Source: Rhizobium sp. Root1212 (GTDB lineage: Bacteria; Pseudomonadota; Alphaproteobacteria; Rhizobiales; Rhizobiaceae). Taken from it: 64,000 nt of DNA. The number at the start of each line of letters is the position of its first letter. Position 1 is the stretch's first letter. Shown here piece by piece: positions 41,715 through 52,305 of the stretch. The DNA lies in assembly GCF_001424985.1 (NCBI RefSeq), contig NZ_LMDA01000012.1, positions 186,001-250,000 on the forward strand, read 5' to 3'. The position numbers and the translations under genes were made by a program. The notes under the pieces are model-generated. The model was not told the DNA's origin, made no database searches, and worked only from the letters and a program-made list of their open reading frames with translations.

Positions 41715-43358
41715 ATGAAAATGCAGAGTTTCGGCCGTCACATGCGCCTGCTGACCACCACCGCCGCCATGTCGCTTGCGATCTTCGCCAGCGCCCCGGC
41801 CTTCGCCGTCACCCCGGCCGATACGCTGGTCGAGGGCTTTGCCATGGACGACATCATCAGCATGGACCCGGGTGAAGCCTTCGAGCTTTCCACCGCGGAA
41901 ATGACCAGCAACACCTATAACCTGCTGGTGCGCCTCGACCTCAACGACACCTCCAAGGTGGTTGGCGATCTCGCCGACAGCTGGACGGTTTCCGATGACG
42001 GTCTGACCTATACGTTCAAGCTGAAGCAGGGCCTGAAGTTCGCCTCCGGCAACCCGATCACCGCCGAAGACGTGGCCTTCTCGTTCGAGCGCGCCGTCAA
42101 GCTCGACAAGAGCCCGGCCTTCATCCTCACCCAGTTCGGCCTCTCCGGCGACAACGTGACCGAAAAGGCCAAGGCTGCCGACGAAAACACCTTCGTCTTC
42201 ACCGTCGACAAGCCCTATGCGCCGAGCTTCGTGCTGAACTGTCTGACGGCAACCGTCGCCTCCGTCGTCGACAAGAAGCTCGTTCTCGAGCACGTCGCCG
42301 CAGTCACCCCGTCCGACGAATACAAGTACGACAACGACTTCGGCAATGGCTGGCTGAAGACCGGCTATGCCGGCGGCGGCGTCTTCAAGATGCGCGAATG
42401 GCGTGCCAACGAAGTCGTCGTGCTGGAACGTAACGACAACTATCACGGCGACAAGGCACCGCTCGCCCGTGTCATCTATCGCCATATGAAGGAAAGCTCC
42501 GGTCAGCGCCTTGCGCTTGAAGCCGGTGACATCGATGTCGCCCGCAATCTGGAACCGGGTGATCTCGACGCCGTTTCCAAAAATGCCGATCTCGCCATCA
42601 CGGCAGCGCCGAAGGGCACCGTCTATTACATCAGCCTCAACCAGAAGAACCCGAACCTGGCGAAGCCGGAAGTCGTGGAAGCCTTCAAGTATCTGGTCGA
42701 TTACGATGCGATCGGCTCGACCCTGATCAAGGGTATCGGCGATATCCACCAGACCTTCCTGCCGAAGGGCGTTCTGGGCGAACTCGACGAGAACCCCTAC
42801 AAGTTCGACGTCGCCAAGGCCAAGGAACTGCTGGCCAAGGCCGGTCTTGCCGATGGCTTCACCGTCACCATGGATACCCGCAACACCCAGCCGGTGACGG
42901 GCATTGCCGAATCCTTCCAGCAGACGCTCGGACAGGCCGGCGTGAAGCTCGAAATCATCCCCGGCGACGGCAAGCAGACCCTGACCAAGTACCGCGCTCG
43001 CACCCACGATATGTATATCGGCCAGTGGGGCCAGGATTATTTCGATCCGAATTCGAATTCCGAAACCTTCACGATCAACCCGGACAATGCCGACGAGGGC
43101 AAGAACAAGACGCTCGCCTGGCGCAATGCCTGGGATGTTCCGAAGGAACTTTCGGATACCTCGAAGGCGGCTTTGCTCGAAAAGGACAACGCCAAGCGCG
43201 CCGACATGTACAAGTCGCTGCAGAAGGCCGTTCTGGAAAAGGGTCCGTTCGTGATCATCTTCCAGCAGACGGAAGTGGCCGGCTACAGCGCCAAGCTCAA
43301 GGGCTTCAAGCTGGGTCCGAGCTTCGACACCAACTATGTCGGTCCGGTCAGCAAATAA
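41715..43358 (+). CDS. dppA: Peptide-type ABC transporter binding protein
   Basis: A 547-residue family-5 solute-binding protein. The signal peptide (MRLLTTTAAMSLAIFASAPAFA, cut before VTPADT) is preceded by a basic N-terminus. Core segments are EGFAMDDIISMDPGEAFELSTAEM, DSWTVSDDGLTYTFKLKQGLKFASGNPITAEDVAFSFER and YISLNQKNPN. GAGGGAAC precedes the ATG at 41715; the longer frame to 41559 overlaps the dipeptidase gene. It is the binding component of dppABCDF and delivers di- or oligopeptides in the periplasm. The exact ligand is not set by sequence. Confidence 0.9.
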   Translation: MKMQSFGRHMRLLTTTAAMSLAIFASAPAFAVTPADTLVEGFAMDDIISMDPGEAFELSTAEMTSNTYNLLVRLDLNDTSKVVGDLADSWTVSDDGLTYTFKLKQGLKFASGNPITAEDVAFSFERAVKLDKSPAFILTQFGLSGDNVTEKAKAADENTFVFTVDKPYAPSFVLNCLTATVASVVDKKLVLEHVAAVTPSDEYKYDNDFGNGWLKTGYAGGGVFKMREWRANEVVVLERNDNYHGDKAPLARVIYRHMKESSGQRLALEAGDIDVARNLEPGDLDAVSKNADLAITAAPKGTVYYISLNQKNPNLAKPEVVEAFKYLVDYDAIGSTLIKGIGDIHQTFLPKGVLGELDENPYKFDVAKAKELLAKAGLADGFTVTMDTRNTQPVTGIAESFQQTLGQAGVKLEIIPGDGKQTLTKYRARTHDMYIGQWGQDYFDPNSNSETFTINPDNADEGKNKTLAWRNAWDVPKELSDTSKAALLEKDNAKRADMYKSLQKAVLEKGPFVIIFQQTEVAGYSAKLKGFKLGPSFDTNYVGPVSK

Positions 43359-43379
43359 CCGGCGTTCAAGGGTAATCCG

Positions 43380-44450
43380 TTGAGTATTCCCGAAACATCG
43401 CAACTGGTGGCCGGGCGCAAAGGCGCCCGCGCCAAAGGCTGGGCCGCGACCATCGCACGCTTTCTCGTCGTGATGGTCACGACCTATCTCGGCCTTCTGG
43501 CCGTCACCTTCTTCATCGGCCGCGTCGTCCCCATCGATCCCGTGCTCGCCGTGCTCGGCGACCGCGCCCCCGCCCATGTAGTGGAGCGCGTGCGCGAGGA
43601 AATGGGGCTGAACCGGCCGCTCTATATCCAGTTCTATTACTATCTGCGCGATGCGCTGACCGGTAACTTCGGGACGTCCGTTCTGACGACCAATCCCGTC
43701 ATGGCCGATATCCGCCGTGTGTTTCCGGCCACCATGGAGCTTGCCACCGTCGGCACGCTGATCGGCAGTCTTGCCGGCATTCCGCTCGGCGTCCTCGCCG
43801 CCGTCAAGCGCGGCAGCATCGCCGACCAGATCGTCCGCGTCGTCGGCCTCGTCGGCTATTCCGTGCCGATCTTCTGGCTGGCACTGCTCTCGCTGCTGCT
43901 GTTCTATGCCAAGCTGCAATGGGTGGCGTTTCCGGGCCGCATCGATATCGTCTACGAATACAGTTTCACGCCGGTCACCGGCTTCTATCTGCTCGATTCC
44001 GCCTGGCAGGGGCAGTGGGATGTTTTCATCGACGTCTTCCGCCACATCATCCTGCCGGCAAGCCTGCTCGGCTATTTCTCGCTCGCTTATATCAGCCGCA
44101 TGACCCGCAGCTTCATGCTTAATGAGCTGTCGCAGGAATATATCGTTGCAGCCCGCGCCAAGGGGCTTTCCGAAACCCGAATCATCTGGGGCCATGCGTT
44201 GCGCAACGCGGCGGTGCCGCTGGTGACGGTGATCGCGCTGTCCTATGCCGGTCTGCTCGAAGGCTCGGTGTTGACGGAAACCGTGTTCTCCTGGCCGGGG
44301 CTCGGTCTCTACATCACCAATTCGCTGCAGAACGCCGATATGAACGCCGTGCTCGGCGGCACGATCGTCATCGGTTCAGTCTTCATCGCCATCAACATCC
44401 TGTCCGATCTTCTCTACCGGACGCTTGATCCAAGGACGCGCGCCCGATGA
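43380..44450 (+). CDS. dppB: Peptide ABC transporter permease 1
   Basis: A 356-residue DppB/OppB-type permease. The N-terminal helix is FLVVMVTTYLGLLAVTFFI, then the canonical DPVLAVLGDRAPAHVVERVREEMGL region, and the EAA-like loop (QEYIVAARAKGLSETRIIWGHALRNA). It starts with TTG 43380 after AAGGG; no nearby ATG fits the family N-terminus. It overlaps dppC by 4 bp. It carries an extra stretch between helices (WVAFPGRIDIVYEYSFTPVTGFYLLD), common in this subfamily. Confidence 0.9.
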   Translation: MSIPETSQLVAGRKGARAKGWAATIARFLVVMVTTYLGLLAVTFFIGRVVPIDPVLAVLGDRAPAHVVERVREEMGLNRPLYIQFYYYLRDALTGNFGTSVLTTNPVMADIRRVFPATMELATVGTLIGSLAGIPLGVLAAVKRGSIADQIVRVVGLVGYSVPIFWLALLSLLLFYAKLQWVAFPGRIDIVYEYSFTPVTGFYLLDSAWQGQWDVFIDVFRHIILPASLLGYFSLAYISRMTRSFMLNELSQEYIVAARAKGLSETRIIWGHALRNAAVPLVTVIALSYAGLLEGSVLTETVFSWPGLGLYITNSLQNADMNAVLGGTIVIGSVFIAINILSDLLYRTLDPRTRAR

Positions 44451-45376
44451 GTACCGCCCCGTCCCAACCACAGTCCCGCCGTGATTGGCTGCTGTCCGAC
44501 CGGCCGCAATCGCGCATGCAAGCGCGGCTCGGCCGGGCCTATATGACCTGGCTGCGGTTTTCATCCAATCGCCTCGCCGTGCTCGGTCTGTTGATCATCC
44601 TCGCCTTGATACTGGTCGCGATCTTCGCCGATGTGCTGGCGCCGCATGATCCGGTCGTCGGCAATCTCGCCGGCGCCCGCCTTCTGCCGCCGGGCACGGA
44701 GGGGTATCTTCTCGGCACGGACGATCAGGGCCGCGATATCCTTTCGCGCCTGCTGCACGGTTCGCGGCTGACGCTGCTGGTCATCGTGCTGGTCGCGATC
44801 ATCGCAGCCCCCGTCGGCCTGTTGGTCGGCGCCGTCTCCGGTTATGTCGGCGGCTGGGTCGATGCCGTGCTGATGCGCATCACCGATATCTTCCTCGCCT
44901 TTCCGAAGCTGGTTTTGGCGCTCGCCTTCGTCGCGGCACTCGGTCCCGGCATCGAAAACGCCATCCTCGCCATCGCCATCACCTCGTGGCCGCCTTACGC
45001 CCGCATCGCCCGCGCCGAAACGCTGACGGTGCGCAATTCCGACTATATCGCCGCCGTCCAGCTGATGGGCGCATCGCCCTTCCGCATCGTGTTGCGCCAT
45101 GTCATGCCCATGTGCATGTCGTCGCTGATCGTGCGTGTGACGCTCGATATGGCCGGCATCATCCTGACGGCCGCCGGCCTCGGCTTTCTCGGCCTCGGCG
45201 CGCAGCCGCCGTTGCCAGAGTGGGGCGCAATGATCGCGTCGGGCCGCCGCTTCATCCTCGACCAATGGTGGGTCGCGACCATGCCGGGTATCGCCATCCT
45301 CGTCGTCAGCCTCGGCTTCAATCTTCTCGGGGACGGCCTGCGCGATGCGCTCGACCCGCGGGAGGCGAGCCAATGA
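44447..45376 (+). CDS. dppC: Peptide ABC transporter permease 2
   Basis: A 309-residue DppC-type permease. An N-terminal cytoplasmic tail is followed by about six helices (FSSNRLAVLGLLIILALILVAIF..., GSRLTLLVIVLVAIIAAPVGLL). The binding loop is SDYIAAVQLMGASPFRIVLRHVMP. GTDDQGRDILSRLLHGSRL is the DppC signature. It overlaps dppB and dppD by 4 bp each, giving full translational coupling. Confidence 0.91.
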   Translation: MSTAPSQPQSRRDWLLSDRPQSRMQARLGRAYMTWLRFSSNRLAVLGLLIILALILVAIFADVLAPHDPVVGNLAGARLLPPGTEGYLLGTDDQGRDILSRLLHGSRLTLLVIVLVAIIAAPVGLLVGAVSGYVGGWVDAVLMRITDIFLAFPKLVLALAFVAALGPGIENAILAIAITSWPPYARIARAETLTVRNSDYIAAVQLMGASPFRIVLRHVMPMCMSSLIVRVTLDMAGIILTAAGLGFLGLGAQPPLPEWGAMIASGRRFILDQWWVATMPGIAILVVSLGFNLLGDGLRDALDPREASQ

Positions 45377-46206
45377 GCCCGCTTCTGACGGTAGACGATC
45401 TGCGTGTCTCCTTCCCGACGCGCACCGGCACGGTGCAAGCCGTGCGTGGCGTATCCTTCACCCTCGGCCGCGAACGCCTCGGCATCGTCGGCGAGAGCGG
45501 TTCGGGCAAATCACAGACGGGCAGGGCGATCATGGGGCTGACACCGCCCCAGGCGGAGATTTCGGCAAAGACGTTGAATTTCGACGGCATCGACCTTCTG
45601 TCGGCAACGCGGAAGCAAAAGCGGAGCTTGCGCGGCAATCGCATCGCCATGATCCTGCAGGACCCGAAATATTCGCTGAACCCGGTGATGAGCATCGGCC
45701 GGCAGATCGTCGAGACGCTGCGCACCCACGAAAATGTCTCGAAGAGCGAAGCCCGCGACCGGGCGATCGCCATGCTGGAGGCGGTGCAGATCCGCGATGC
45801 CGCCCGCGTCTTCGATCTGCATCCGCACGAGGTTTCCGGCGGCATGGGCCAGCGCGCGATGATCGCAATGATGCTGGTCGCCGGCCCCGAACTCCTGATC
45901 GCCGACGAGCCGACCTCGGCGCTGGACGTGACCGTGCAGCTCGAAGTGCTGTCGGTTCTCGACCGGCTGGTGGCCGACCGCGGCATGGGCCTGATCTTCA
46001 TCTCTCATGACCTCAGGCTCGTCTCGTCCTTCTGCGATCGGGTCATCGTCATGTATGCCGGCCATGTCGTCGAGGAGCTGGCAGCCGCCGATCTCGCCAA
46101 CGCCAGGCATCCCTATACGCAAGGCCTGCTCAGCTGCATGCCGACCATCGGCTCCGACCGGCATCCGCTGCCGGTGCTCGACCGCAAACCGGAGTGGGCG
46201 CTATGA
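45373..46206 (+). CDS. dppD: Peptide ABC transporter ATPase 1
   Basis: A 277-residue ATPase. Walker A is GESGSGKSQTG (about residues 38-48), the signature is VSGGMGQRAMIAMML, Walker B is ELLIADEPTSALD, and the switch His is in IFISHDLRLV. The C-terminal peptide-ABC extension (HPYTQGLLSCMPTI) is present but lacks the cysteine cluster of some DppD proteins. It overlaps dppC and dppF by 4 bp. The upstream extension of this frame into dppC is not coding. Confidence 0.91.
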   Translation: MSPLLTVDDLRVSFPTRTGTVQAVRGVSFTLGRERLGIVGESGSGKSQTGRAIMGLTPPQAEISAKTLNFDGIDLLSATRKQKRSLRGNRIAMILQDPKYSLNPVMSIGRQIVETLRTHENVSKSEARDRAIAMLEAVQIRDAARVFDLHPHEVSGGMGQRAMIAMMLVAGPELLIADEPTSALDVTVQLEVLSVLDRLVADRGMGLIFISHDLRLVSSFCDRVIVMYAGHVVEELAAADLANARHPYTQGLLSCMPTIGSDRHPLPVLDRKPEWAL

Positions 46207-46967
46207 CCGCGGCGATCTCAGTCGAAAACCTTGTCGTCACCTATGACGATTTCCTGGCGTTGAACGATGTTTCGATCGGCGTCGAGCCGGGCGAATCCTA
46301 CGGCCTCGTCGGCGAATCCGGCTCGGGCAAATCGACCCTGTTGCGCGCCATCGCCGGCCTCGCGCCGGTGACCGACGGCCAGATCGTCATCGACGGAAAG
46401 GCCCTGCCGCGCGGCAAGCGCAACAAGGCATTCTACCGTCAGGTCCAGATGGTCTTTCAGGACCCCTACGGCTCGCTGCACCCCCGCCAGACGATCGACC
46501 GTCTGCTGCAGGAACCGCTCGCCATCCACGGCATTGCGGATGCCGAAAAGCGCATCCTCAGGGCACTCGACGAAGTCGGCCTCGGCCCGAGCTTCCGCTT
46601 TCGCTACGCCCACCAGCTTTCCGGGGGCCAGCGCCAGCGCATCGCGATCGCCCGCGCGCTGATCATCGAGCCTTCGGTGCTGCTGCTCGACGAGCCGACC
46701 TCGGCGCTCGATGCCTCGGTGCAGGCGGAGGTGTTGAACCTGCTCGAACAGATCCGCCGTGACCGCAAGCTGACCTTCATCATGGTCAGCCACGACCTCG
46801 GCGTCGTCACCCATATGTGCGAGCGTCTGGCCGTGATGAAAAACGGCCGCGTCGTCGAACGCCTGACGGCTCCCGACCTCGTGGCCGGCCGGATCACCGA
46901 GGCCTATACGCAAAACCTGATGGTCGCGAGCAAGGGCTTCGTGCGCAAGACGGCGATGCCGGCCTGA
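46203..46967 (+). CDS. dppF: Peptide ABC transporter ATPase 2
   Basis: A 254-residue ATPase. Walker A is GESGSGKST (about residues 37-45), the Q-loop is in MVFQDPYGSLHPRQTI, the signature is [15 protein letters not shown], Walker B is VLLLDEPTSALD, and the switch His is in IMVSHDLGVVTHM. The ATG at 46203 overlaps the dppD stop; an upstream GTG at 46194 is less likely. It is the last gene of the peptide transporter operon. Confidence 0.91.
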   Translation: MTAAISVENLVVTYDDFLALNDVSIGVEPGESYGLVGESGSGKSTLLRAIAGLAPVTDGQIVIDGKALPRGKRNKAFYRQVQMVFQDPYGSLHPRQTIDRLLQEPLAIHGIADAEKRILRALDEVGLGPSFRFRYAHQLSGGQRQRIAIARALIIEPSVLLLDEPTSALDASVQAEVLNLLEQIRRDRKLTFIMVSHDLGVVTHMCERLAVMKNGRVVERLTAPDLVAGRITEAYTQNLMVASKGFVRKTAMPA

Positions 46968-47101
46968 GATTTCCCCCGAGGGCTCGCCTTACTGCGAGCC
47001 CTTCTTGAATTTCCTTGTTAACCCGCGCATTGACCATTGAAGCGGCGATCAACCTGGGCTATGAACCGGGCACAGCCTGCTTCGGCGGAAACGCCGCGGA
47101 T

Positions 47102-47178
47102 GCACCCGTAGCTCAGCTGGATAGAGTGTTGGATTCCGATTCCAAAGGTCACAGGTTCGAATCCTGTCGGGTGCGCCA
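47102..47178 (+). tRNA. tRNA-Arg (anticodon CCG)
   Basis: A complete 77-nt cloverleaf with encoded CCA. The acceptor stem is GCACCCG/CGGGTGC, the D stem GCTC/GAGT with loop AGCTGGATA, the anticodon stem TTGGA/TCCAA with loop TTCCGAT (anticodon CCG), and the T arm ACAGG-TTCGAAT-CCTGT. It reads the CGG arginine codon, which is common in this GC-rich genome. Confidence 0.96.
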
Positions 47179-47353
47179 CAAATTTGCGTCGCATATATGC
47201 GTGGACTGGATACCTCTGTAGGCGCGGTTGGAATTTGTCGCCCGCATCCCAAGTGAACGTTTTCTACACGGCATTTTTTTTGGCTATCAGGTGATCCCGC
47301 TTTTCGCCAACACGGCACGGGCGGATCAGCCCTGCACATCAAAGGGGATATCA

Positions 47354-47872
47354 ATGAAAAAGTTCCTGAACTTCGCTGCCGCGACCTCTTTTGCGCTTTC
47401 GTCAGCGATAGCCGCCTACGCCCAAACGCCCGTTCCAACGGCAAGCGACGTTCTTGTCAAATATGGCGAGGTTGAAGGATGGACCGTCTATGCAAACCAG
47501 ACCCGCGGCGATTGCTTGATCGTGCGCGATTTTGGCCTTGGCTCCGTGCAGATGGGCGTGACCGCGAATAAGGAAGTGGGATACCTTGGCGTGTTCACCA
47601 AGGCGGACCTCGGCCTTCAGAACGCGGCCAAGTCGGAGGTCTTCGTCTCGATCGACGGCCATCTATACGCTGGCGTCGCCACCGCCACACACGGCGAACT
47701 CAAAGGTGGCTACTCCGGCGGCTACATCCTTTCAGACGACCCCAATTTCAAACGCGATTTGGCCAAGAAGTACGAGATGGCCGTTTTTCCTGAAACCAAG
47801 GGTGCCTTTGTCGTCGACCTGAAGGGGACATACAAGGCAATGGCGCTGGGCGCGAAGTGCCTCAAGCACTAA
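47354..47872 (+). CDS. Hypothetical secreted protein downstream of tRNA-Arg
   Basis: A 172-residue protein. The signal peptide is MKKFLNFAAATSFALSSAIAAYA, with cleavage near AYAQ, so it is probably periplasmic. The mature part (VLVKYGEVEGWTVYANQTRGDCLIVRDFG..., FVSIDGHLYAG, GAKCLKH) has two cysteines and looks like a small beta-rich domain; I do not recognise the family. AAAGGGG precedes the ATG at 47354. Base and codon use look less GC-biased than in the neighbouring operons. Its position just after a tRNA raises the possibility of acquired DNA. Confidence 0.65.
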   Translation: MKKFLNFAAATSFALSSAIAAYAQTPVPTASDVLVKYGEVEGWTVYANQTRGDCLIVRDFGLGSVQMGVTANKEVGYLGVFTKADLGLQNAAKSEVFVSIDGHLYAGVATATHGELKGGYSGGYILSDDPNFKRDLAKKYEMAVFPETKGAFVVDLKGTYKAMALGAKCLKH

Positions 47873-48101
47873 CGGGATTGCCAAGCCATTGCTGTCGGTG
47901 CCGGGCTCGCGGCCTGCCTCGGCCGGCATAATAGTCCTTCGCTCAGAATCCGGCTTATGGGTCTTGGAACTGAGCGAATCCGCCTTATCGTGGCGACGCA
48001 GATTGCAAGCTTCCCTACGGTTTTGAGACCTTCAGGTTGTTGCCGGGGTCTTCGGAATTTGTGCTATTGTCTCATCGAGTTCAACACCGGTCGACATTGC
48101 G

Positions 48102-48701
48102 ATGTTCCAAGTCAGACGTGCGATGTATGGAGACCTTAGCGAAGCAGTCGCCTCCCTGGGCGAAGCCTTCGCCGACGACCCCTTGATGTTGTATCTCTTT
48201 TGCGAAAACCCCAATGGCATCCGGGCTGGCGCGATGGAGTTTTTCTCTATTCTGCTCCGGGTCAGGATCGCGCTCGGAATGCCTGCCTATGTGCTGCAGC
48301 AAGCCGATCGCGTGGCCGGCGTTGTGATGGGATACGATACGTCCCGCCCGGTCTGGCCTGCTGCGCTAGCCAGCGAATGGCGTAAGCTCGAAGTCGATGT
48401 GCCCGGCTTTGCCGCGCGTCTTGCGGCCTACGAGCGAATTTGTGATGCCTATCAACCGGGCGAAGATCACTATTATCTTGGCGTAATCGGGGTCCATCCG
48501 TCAATTCAGGGCAAGGGCGCCGGGAAAGCTATGCTCGACATCTTTTCCGCGCGCTCTCAGGCGGATTCGAAATCACACGGTGTCTATCTGGAGACTTCCA
48601 ATCCGAGCAGCCTCCAATTCTACTACAGGAACGGGTTCGAACTCCGGGGTGAAGGCAGCCTCGATGCAACGCCCTTATGGTGCGTCTACAAACGAGCATA
48701 A
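48102..48701 (+). CDS. GNAT-family N-acetyltransferase
   Basis: A 199-residue acetyltransferase. The acetyl-CoA binding region is YYLGVIGVHPSIQGKGAGKAMLDIF (about residues 124-148, with the Q-G-K-G-A-G-K loop), followed by GVYLETSNPSSLQFYYRNGFEL. The substrate is unknown; the short form is typical of small-molecule GNATs. The start at 48102 has no strong ribosome site. It sits between the secreted hypothetical gene and the terminator of the xyl operon, with slightly lower GC than the surroundings. Confidence 0.82.
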   Translation: MFQVRRAMYGDLSEAVASLGEAFADDPLMLYLFCENPNGIRAGAMEFFSILLRVRIALGMPAYVLQQADRVAGVVMGYDTSRPVWPAALASEWRKLEVDVPGFAARLAAYERICDAYQPGEDHYYLGVIGVHPSIQGKGAGKAMLDIFSARSQADSKSHGVYLETSNPSSLQFYYRNGFELRGEGSLDATPLWCVYKRA

Positions 48702-48851
48702 CGGCTTAGAGGGACATCGCTTCGAAAAACGCCCGGCCGCGGGCTTCGAAAGCCGGCCCTGCGTTTCATCATGTCCTGAAAGTCAATATTGATCTCGCCC
48801 GTCACCCGACCGGTGACCGCGGCTTTGCCGTCCCAATTCGGCAAGCAAAAA

Positions 48852-48888
48852 CCGCCGCATTCTTCCGGATGCGGCGGCTTCTTTTTTT
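48852..48888. terminator. Bidirectional rho-independent terminator
   Basis: CCGCCGCAT pairs perfectly with ATGCGGCGG (9 bp, 8-nt loop). It is followed on the plus strand by CTTCTTTTTTT and on the minus strand by TTTTTGC. It ends the xylFHG operon on the minus strand and shields it from the plus-strand GNAT gene. Confidence 0.87.
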
Positions 48889-48903
48889 ACGGTTGGGTTC
48901 GTG

Positions 48904-49689
<786 letters not shown>

Positions 49690-49700
49690 GGTCGTACTCC

Positions 49701-51014
49701 TTACTTGGCGCGGGCGCGGTAGACGGTGTCGGCCCAGACGGCCAGCACCAGCACGACACCGACGACGATGCGCTGCAGCGGGCTGTCGATGCCGAGCAGC
49801 ACCATGCCCGATTGCAGCGACTGCATGACGAGTGCGCCGATCATTGCGCCTGCAATCGTGCCGACGCCGCCGGCAAGCGACGTGCCGCCGATGACGGCTG
49901 CGGCGATGGTGTAAAGCTCGTCAAGCTCGCCCTGGGCATTGGTGGCGGCGTTGAGGCGGGCGGTGGATATGGCAGCCGCGATGGCGCAGAGAATGCCCAT
50001 CAGCATGAAGATGCGGATCGTCACCCAGCGGGTCTTGATGCCGGCAAGCTCTGCCGCCTCCGGGTTTCCGCCGAGCGCGAAGACGTAGCGACCGAAGCGC
50101 AGGCGAGTCGAGATGAAGGTCATGACGATGCCGACGGCAATGGCCATCAGAACCGGAATGGCGATGCCGTGCGGGATTTGCAGCCCGCCTTCCGGCCAGG
50201 CGATACCGTTGGCATCGGCAAATTTGCGGGCGATGTTGGTCGGCCAGTAATAGATGTTGGCGACCCAGACGGCTGTCAGCACCAGCGCGCAGCTGAGGAT
50301 GGCGAGGAAATATTCGGCCCAGATCGGGCGGCGCGGAAAACCGAAGCGCTTGCGCTGCTTGCGGGAATTGATGATGGCGCCGACGATGGCGACACAGGCG
50401 ATGATGCCGACGATCCAGCTGGCGGTGGCGCCGATCGAGCCTTCGGTGCCGCCGCCCATCAGGCGGAAGGTCGGGTTCATCGGGGCGACCGTCTGGCCGG
50501 ACGTAACGAACCAGGTCGCGCCGCGCCAGACGAGCAGGCCGCCGAGCGTGACGATGAAGGAGGGCACGTTGAGGAAGGCGATGATCGAGCCGTGAAGGGC
50601 GCCGATGGCCGCCCCGATCAGGATGCCGCAGGCGAGCGTGACGATCCAGGTCAGACCCGAGTCCATGCCGAGATATTGCGGCAGGATCTGCGCCTGCAGG
50701 ACGCCCATGATCATGCCGCAGAAGCCGAGCACGGAGCCGACCGACAGATCGATGTTGCGGGTGACGATGACGAGCACCATGCCGGTCGCCATGATGGCGA
50801 CGGACGAGGTCTGGACCGTGAGGTTCCAGAGGTTGCGGGGCGTCAGGAACAGGCCGCCGGTCAGGACCTGGAAGCCGATCCAGATGATCAGCAGCGCACC
50901 GACCATGCCCAGCAGGCGGGTGTCGATCTCGGTGGCGCGGAAGAAGCGCCTTACCGGATTTTCCGTCGCGTTGCGGGCGCGATTGAGTTGTGTGGTTTGT
51001 ATCGTGTCGGCCAT
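49701..51014 (-). CDS. xylH: Xylose-type ABC transporter permease
   Basis: A 437-residue permease of the ribose/xylose (BPD_transp_2) class with about ten helices. Conserved segments are [55 protein letters not shown] and [31 protein letters not shown] precedes the ATG at 51014; the longer frame (to 51086) runs into the xylF-xylH gap. It is larger than typical 330-400-residue RbsC/XylH proteins because of an extended central segment ([20 protein letters not shown]). It acts in the inner membrane. Confidence 0.9.
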   Translation of the reverse strand: MADTIQTTQLNRARNATENPVRRFFRATEIDTRLLGMVGALLIIWIGFQVLTGGLFLTPRNLWNLTVQTSSVAIMATGMVLVIVTRNIDLSVGSVLGFCGMIMGVLQAQILPQYLGMDSGLTWIVTLACGILIGAAIGALHGSIIAFLNVPSFIVTLGGLLVWRGATWFVTSGQTVAPMNPTFRLMGGGTEGSIGATASWIVGIIACVAIVGAIINSRKQRKRFGFPRRPIWAEYFLAILSCALVLTAVWVANIYYWPTNIARKFADANGIAWPEGGLQIPHGIAIPVLMAIAVGIVMTFISTRLRFGRYVFALGGNPEAAELAGIKTRWVTIRIFMLMGILCAIAAAISTARLNAATNAQGELDELYTIAAAVIGGTSLAGGVGTIAGAMIGALVMQSLQSGMVLLGIDSPLQRIVVGVVLVLAVWADTVYRARAK

Positions 51015-51106
51015 GGCCCTGCCATTCCCCCCACTTGTTCTTGTTTTTGCACCGCAGGTGCAGTCGTCGATAATATCACTGTCCACTGTTGCGGCCTAAC
51101 CTCGGC

Positions 51107-51141
51107 AAGAACGCCGCAGCGACGACCGCTGCGGCGTTCTT
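51107..51141 (-). promoter_or_regulatory. 15-bp perfect hairpin between xylF and xylH
   Basis: AAGAACGCCGCAGCG and CGCTGCGGCGTTCTT pair perfectly around a 5-nt loop, 35 bp after the xylF stop. There is no T-run beyond the stem end. It probably stabilises xylF mRNA or limits read-through into xylHG. Confidence 0.65.
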
Positions 51142-51175
51142 TTGAGGTCGGACCGTCAGTGGCGGACGGCCATGT

Positions 51176-52213
51176 TTACTTGCAGGCTGCGACGTCGCCC
51201 TTGACGCCGGCGCATGCTTCTTCCTTGGAGATCCAGCCCGCGTCGATGACGACGTTCAGGTTGTCCTTGGTAATCGGCAGCGGAGCGAGGAACACCGACT
51301 TCATTTCGACGCCCTTCGGGCCGCCGTTGAAGGTGGTGACGCCTTCGATTTCGTCCATGGTCTTGCCGCCGGCGAGCGTGGCTGCGATTTCAGCAGCGCG
51401 CTTGCCGAGTTCACGGCTATCCTTCCAGACGGAAACCGTCTGCGTGCCGAGAGCGACGCGGTTCAGGGCTGCCTTGTCGGCGTCCTGGCCCGAGACCGGA
51501 ACGGAGCCTGCAAGACCCTGGGCGTCCAGAGCTGCGATTGCGCCGCCGGCGGTGCCGTCGTTCGAGGCAACGACGGCATCGACCTTGTTGTCGTTGGCCG
51601 TCAGGAACTGTTCCATGTTCTTCTGGGCGTTTTCCGGCTTCCAGCCGTCGGTGTAGGCTTCGCCGACATTCTTGATCTTGCCGGCGTCGATGGCTTCCTT
51701 CAGCACTTCCTGCTGACCTGCGAAGAGGAAGTCGGCGTTCGGATCGGACGACGAGCCCTTGATGAAGACATAGTTGCCTTCCGGCTTCACCTTGAACACT
51801 TCGCGGGCCTGCATGCGGCCGACTTCCTTGTTGTCGAAGGTGATGTAGAAGGCCGCCGGGTTTTCGATCAGGCGGTCGTAGCCGACGACCGGAATGCCTT
51901 CGGCGGCAGCCTTTTCGATGGCCGGGCCGATGGCGTCCGAATCCTGGGCGAGAACGATGAGGGCGTTCGCACCCTGCGAGATCAGCGATTCAACGTCCGT
52001 CAGCTGCTTTGCGGCAGACGACTGGGCGTCAGCGGAAATGTACTTGTCGCCGGAGGCTTCCAGCGCTGCCTTGATGGCGGCTTCGTCGGTTTTCCAGCGC
52101 TCTTCCTGGAAGTTCGACCAGGATACGCCGACGACGAGGTCCTTCGCCATGACAGCAGTGTGCATGGACGTGATGATGGCAACGCCGGCCATCAGTTTCA
52201 GAACTGATTTCAT
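51176..52213 (-). CDS. xylF: D-xylose-binding periplasmic protein
   Basis: A 345-residue family-2 sugar-binding protein. The signal peptide ([23 protein letters not shown], cut before KDLVVG) precedes XylF-like blocks: [63 protein letters not shown] and [25 protein letters not shown] precedes the ATG. It is the first gene of xylFHG and is divergent from xylR with a perfect palindromic operator between. The ligand is probably D-xylose. Confidence 0.92.
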   Translation of the reverse strand: MKSVLKLMAGVAIITSMHTAVMAKDLVVGVSWSNFQEERWKTDEAAIKAALEASGDKYISADAQSSAAKQLTDVESLISQGANALIVLAQDSDAIGPAIEKAAAEGIPVVGYDRLIENPAAFYITFDNKEVGRMQAREVFKVKPEGNYVFIKGSSSDPNADFLFAGQQEVLKEAIDAGKIKNVGEAYTDGWKPENAQKNMEQFLTANDNKVDAVVASNDGTAGGAIAALDAQGLAGSVPVSGQDADKAALNRVALGTQTVSVWKDSRELGKRAAEIAATLAGGKTMDEIEGVTTFNGGPKGVEMKSVFLAPLPITKDNLNVVIDAGWISKEEACAGVKGDVAACK

Positions 52214-52305
52214 AAAGTCCTCCCAAGTGACTTGCCGACCGCCCGAGCGAACCTCCCGCCCGGCCCCCGGTCAGCACAACATGCTGTCGCAAACCGCAAA
52301 AGGTT

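Noticed and set aside
41694-44195. Minus-strand frame of 833 codons over dppA-dppB
   Set aside because: Antisense to well-supported transporter genes, with no recognisable domain.
47140-48860. Possible genomic island bounded by tRNA-Arg and a repeated tRNA 3' end
   Set aside because: No second copy of the tRNA 3' end is seen in the downstream region, and there is no integrase or transposase.
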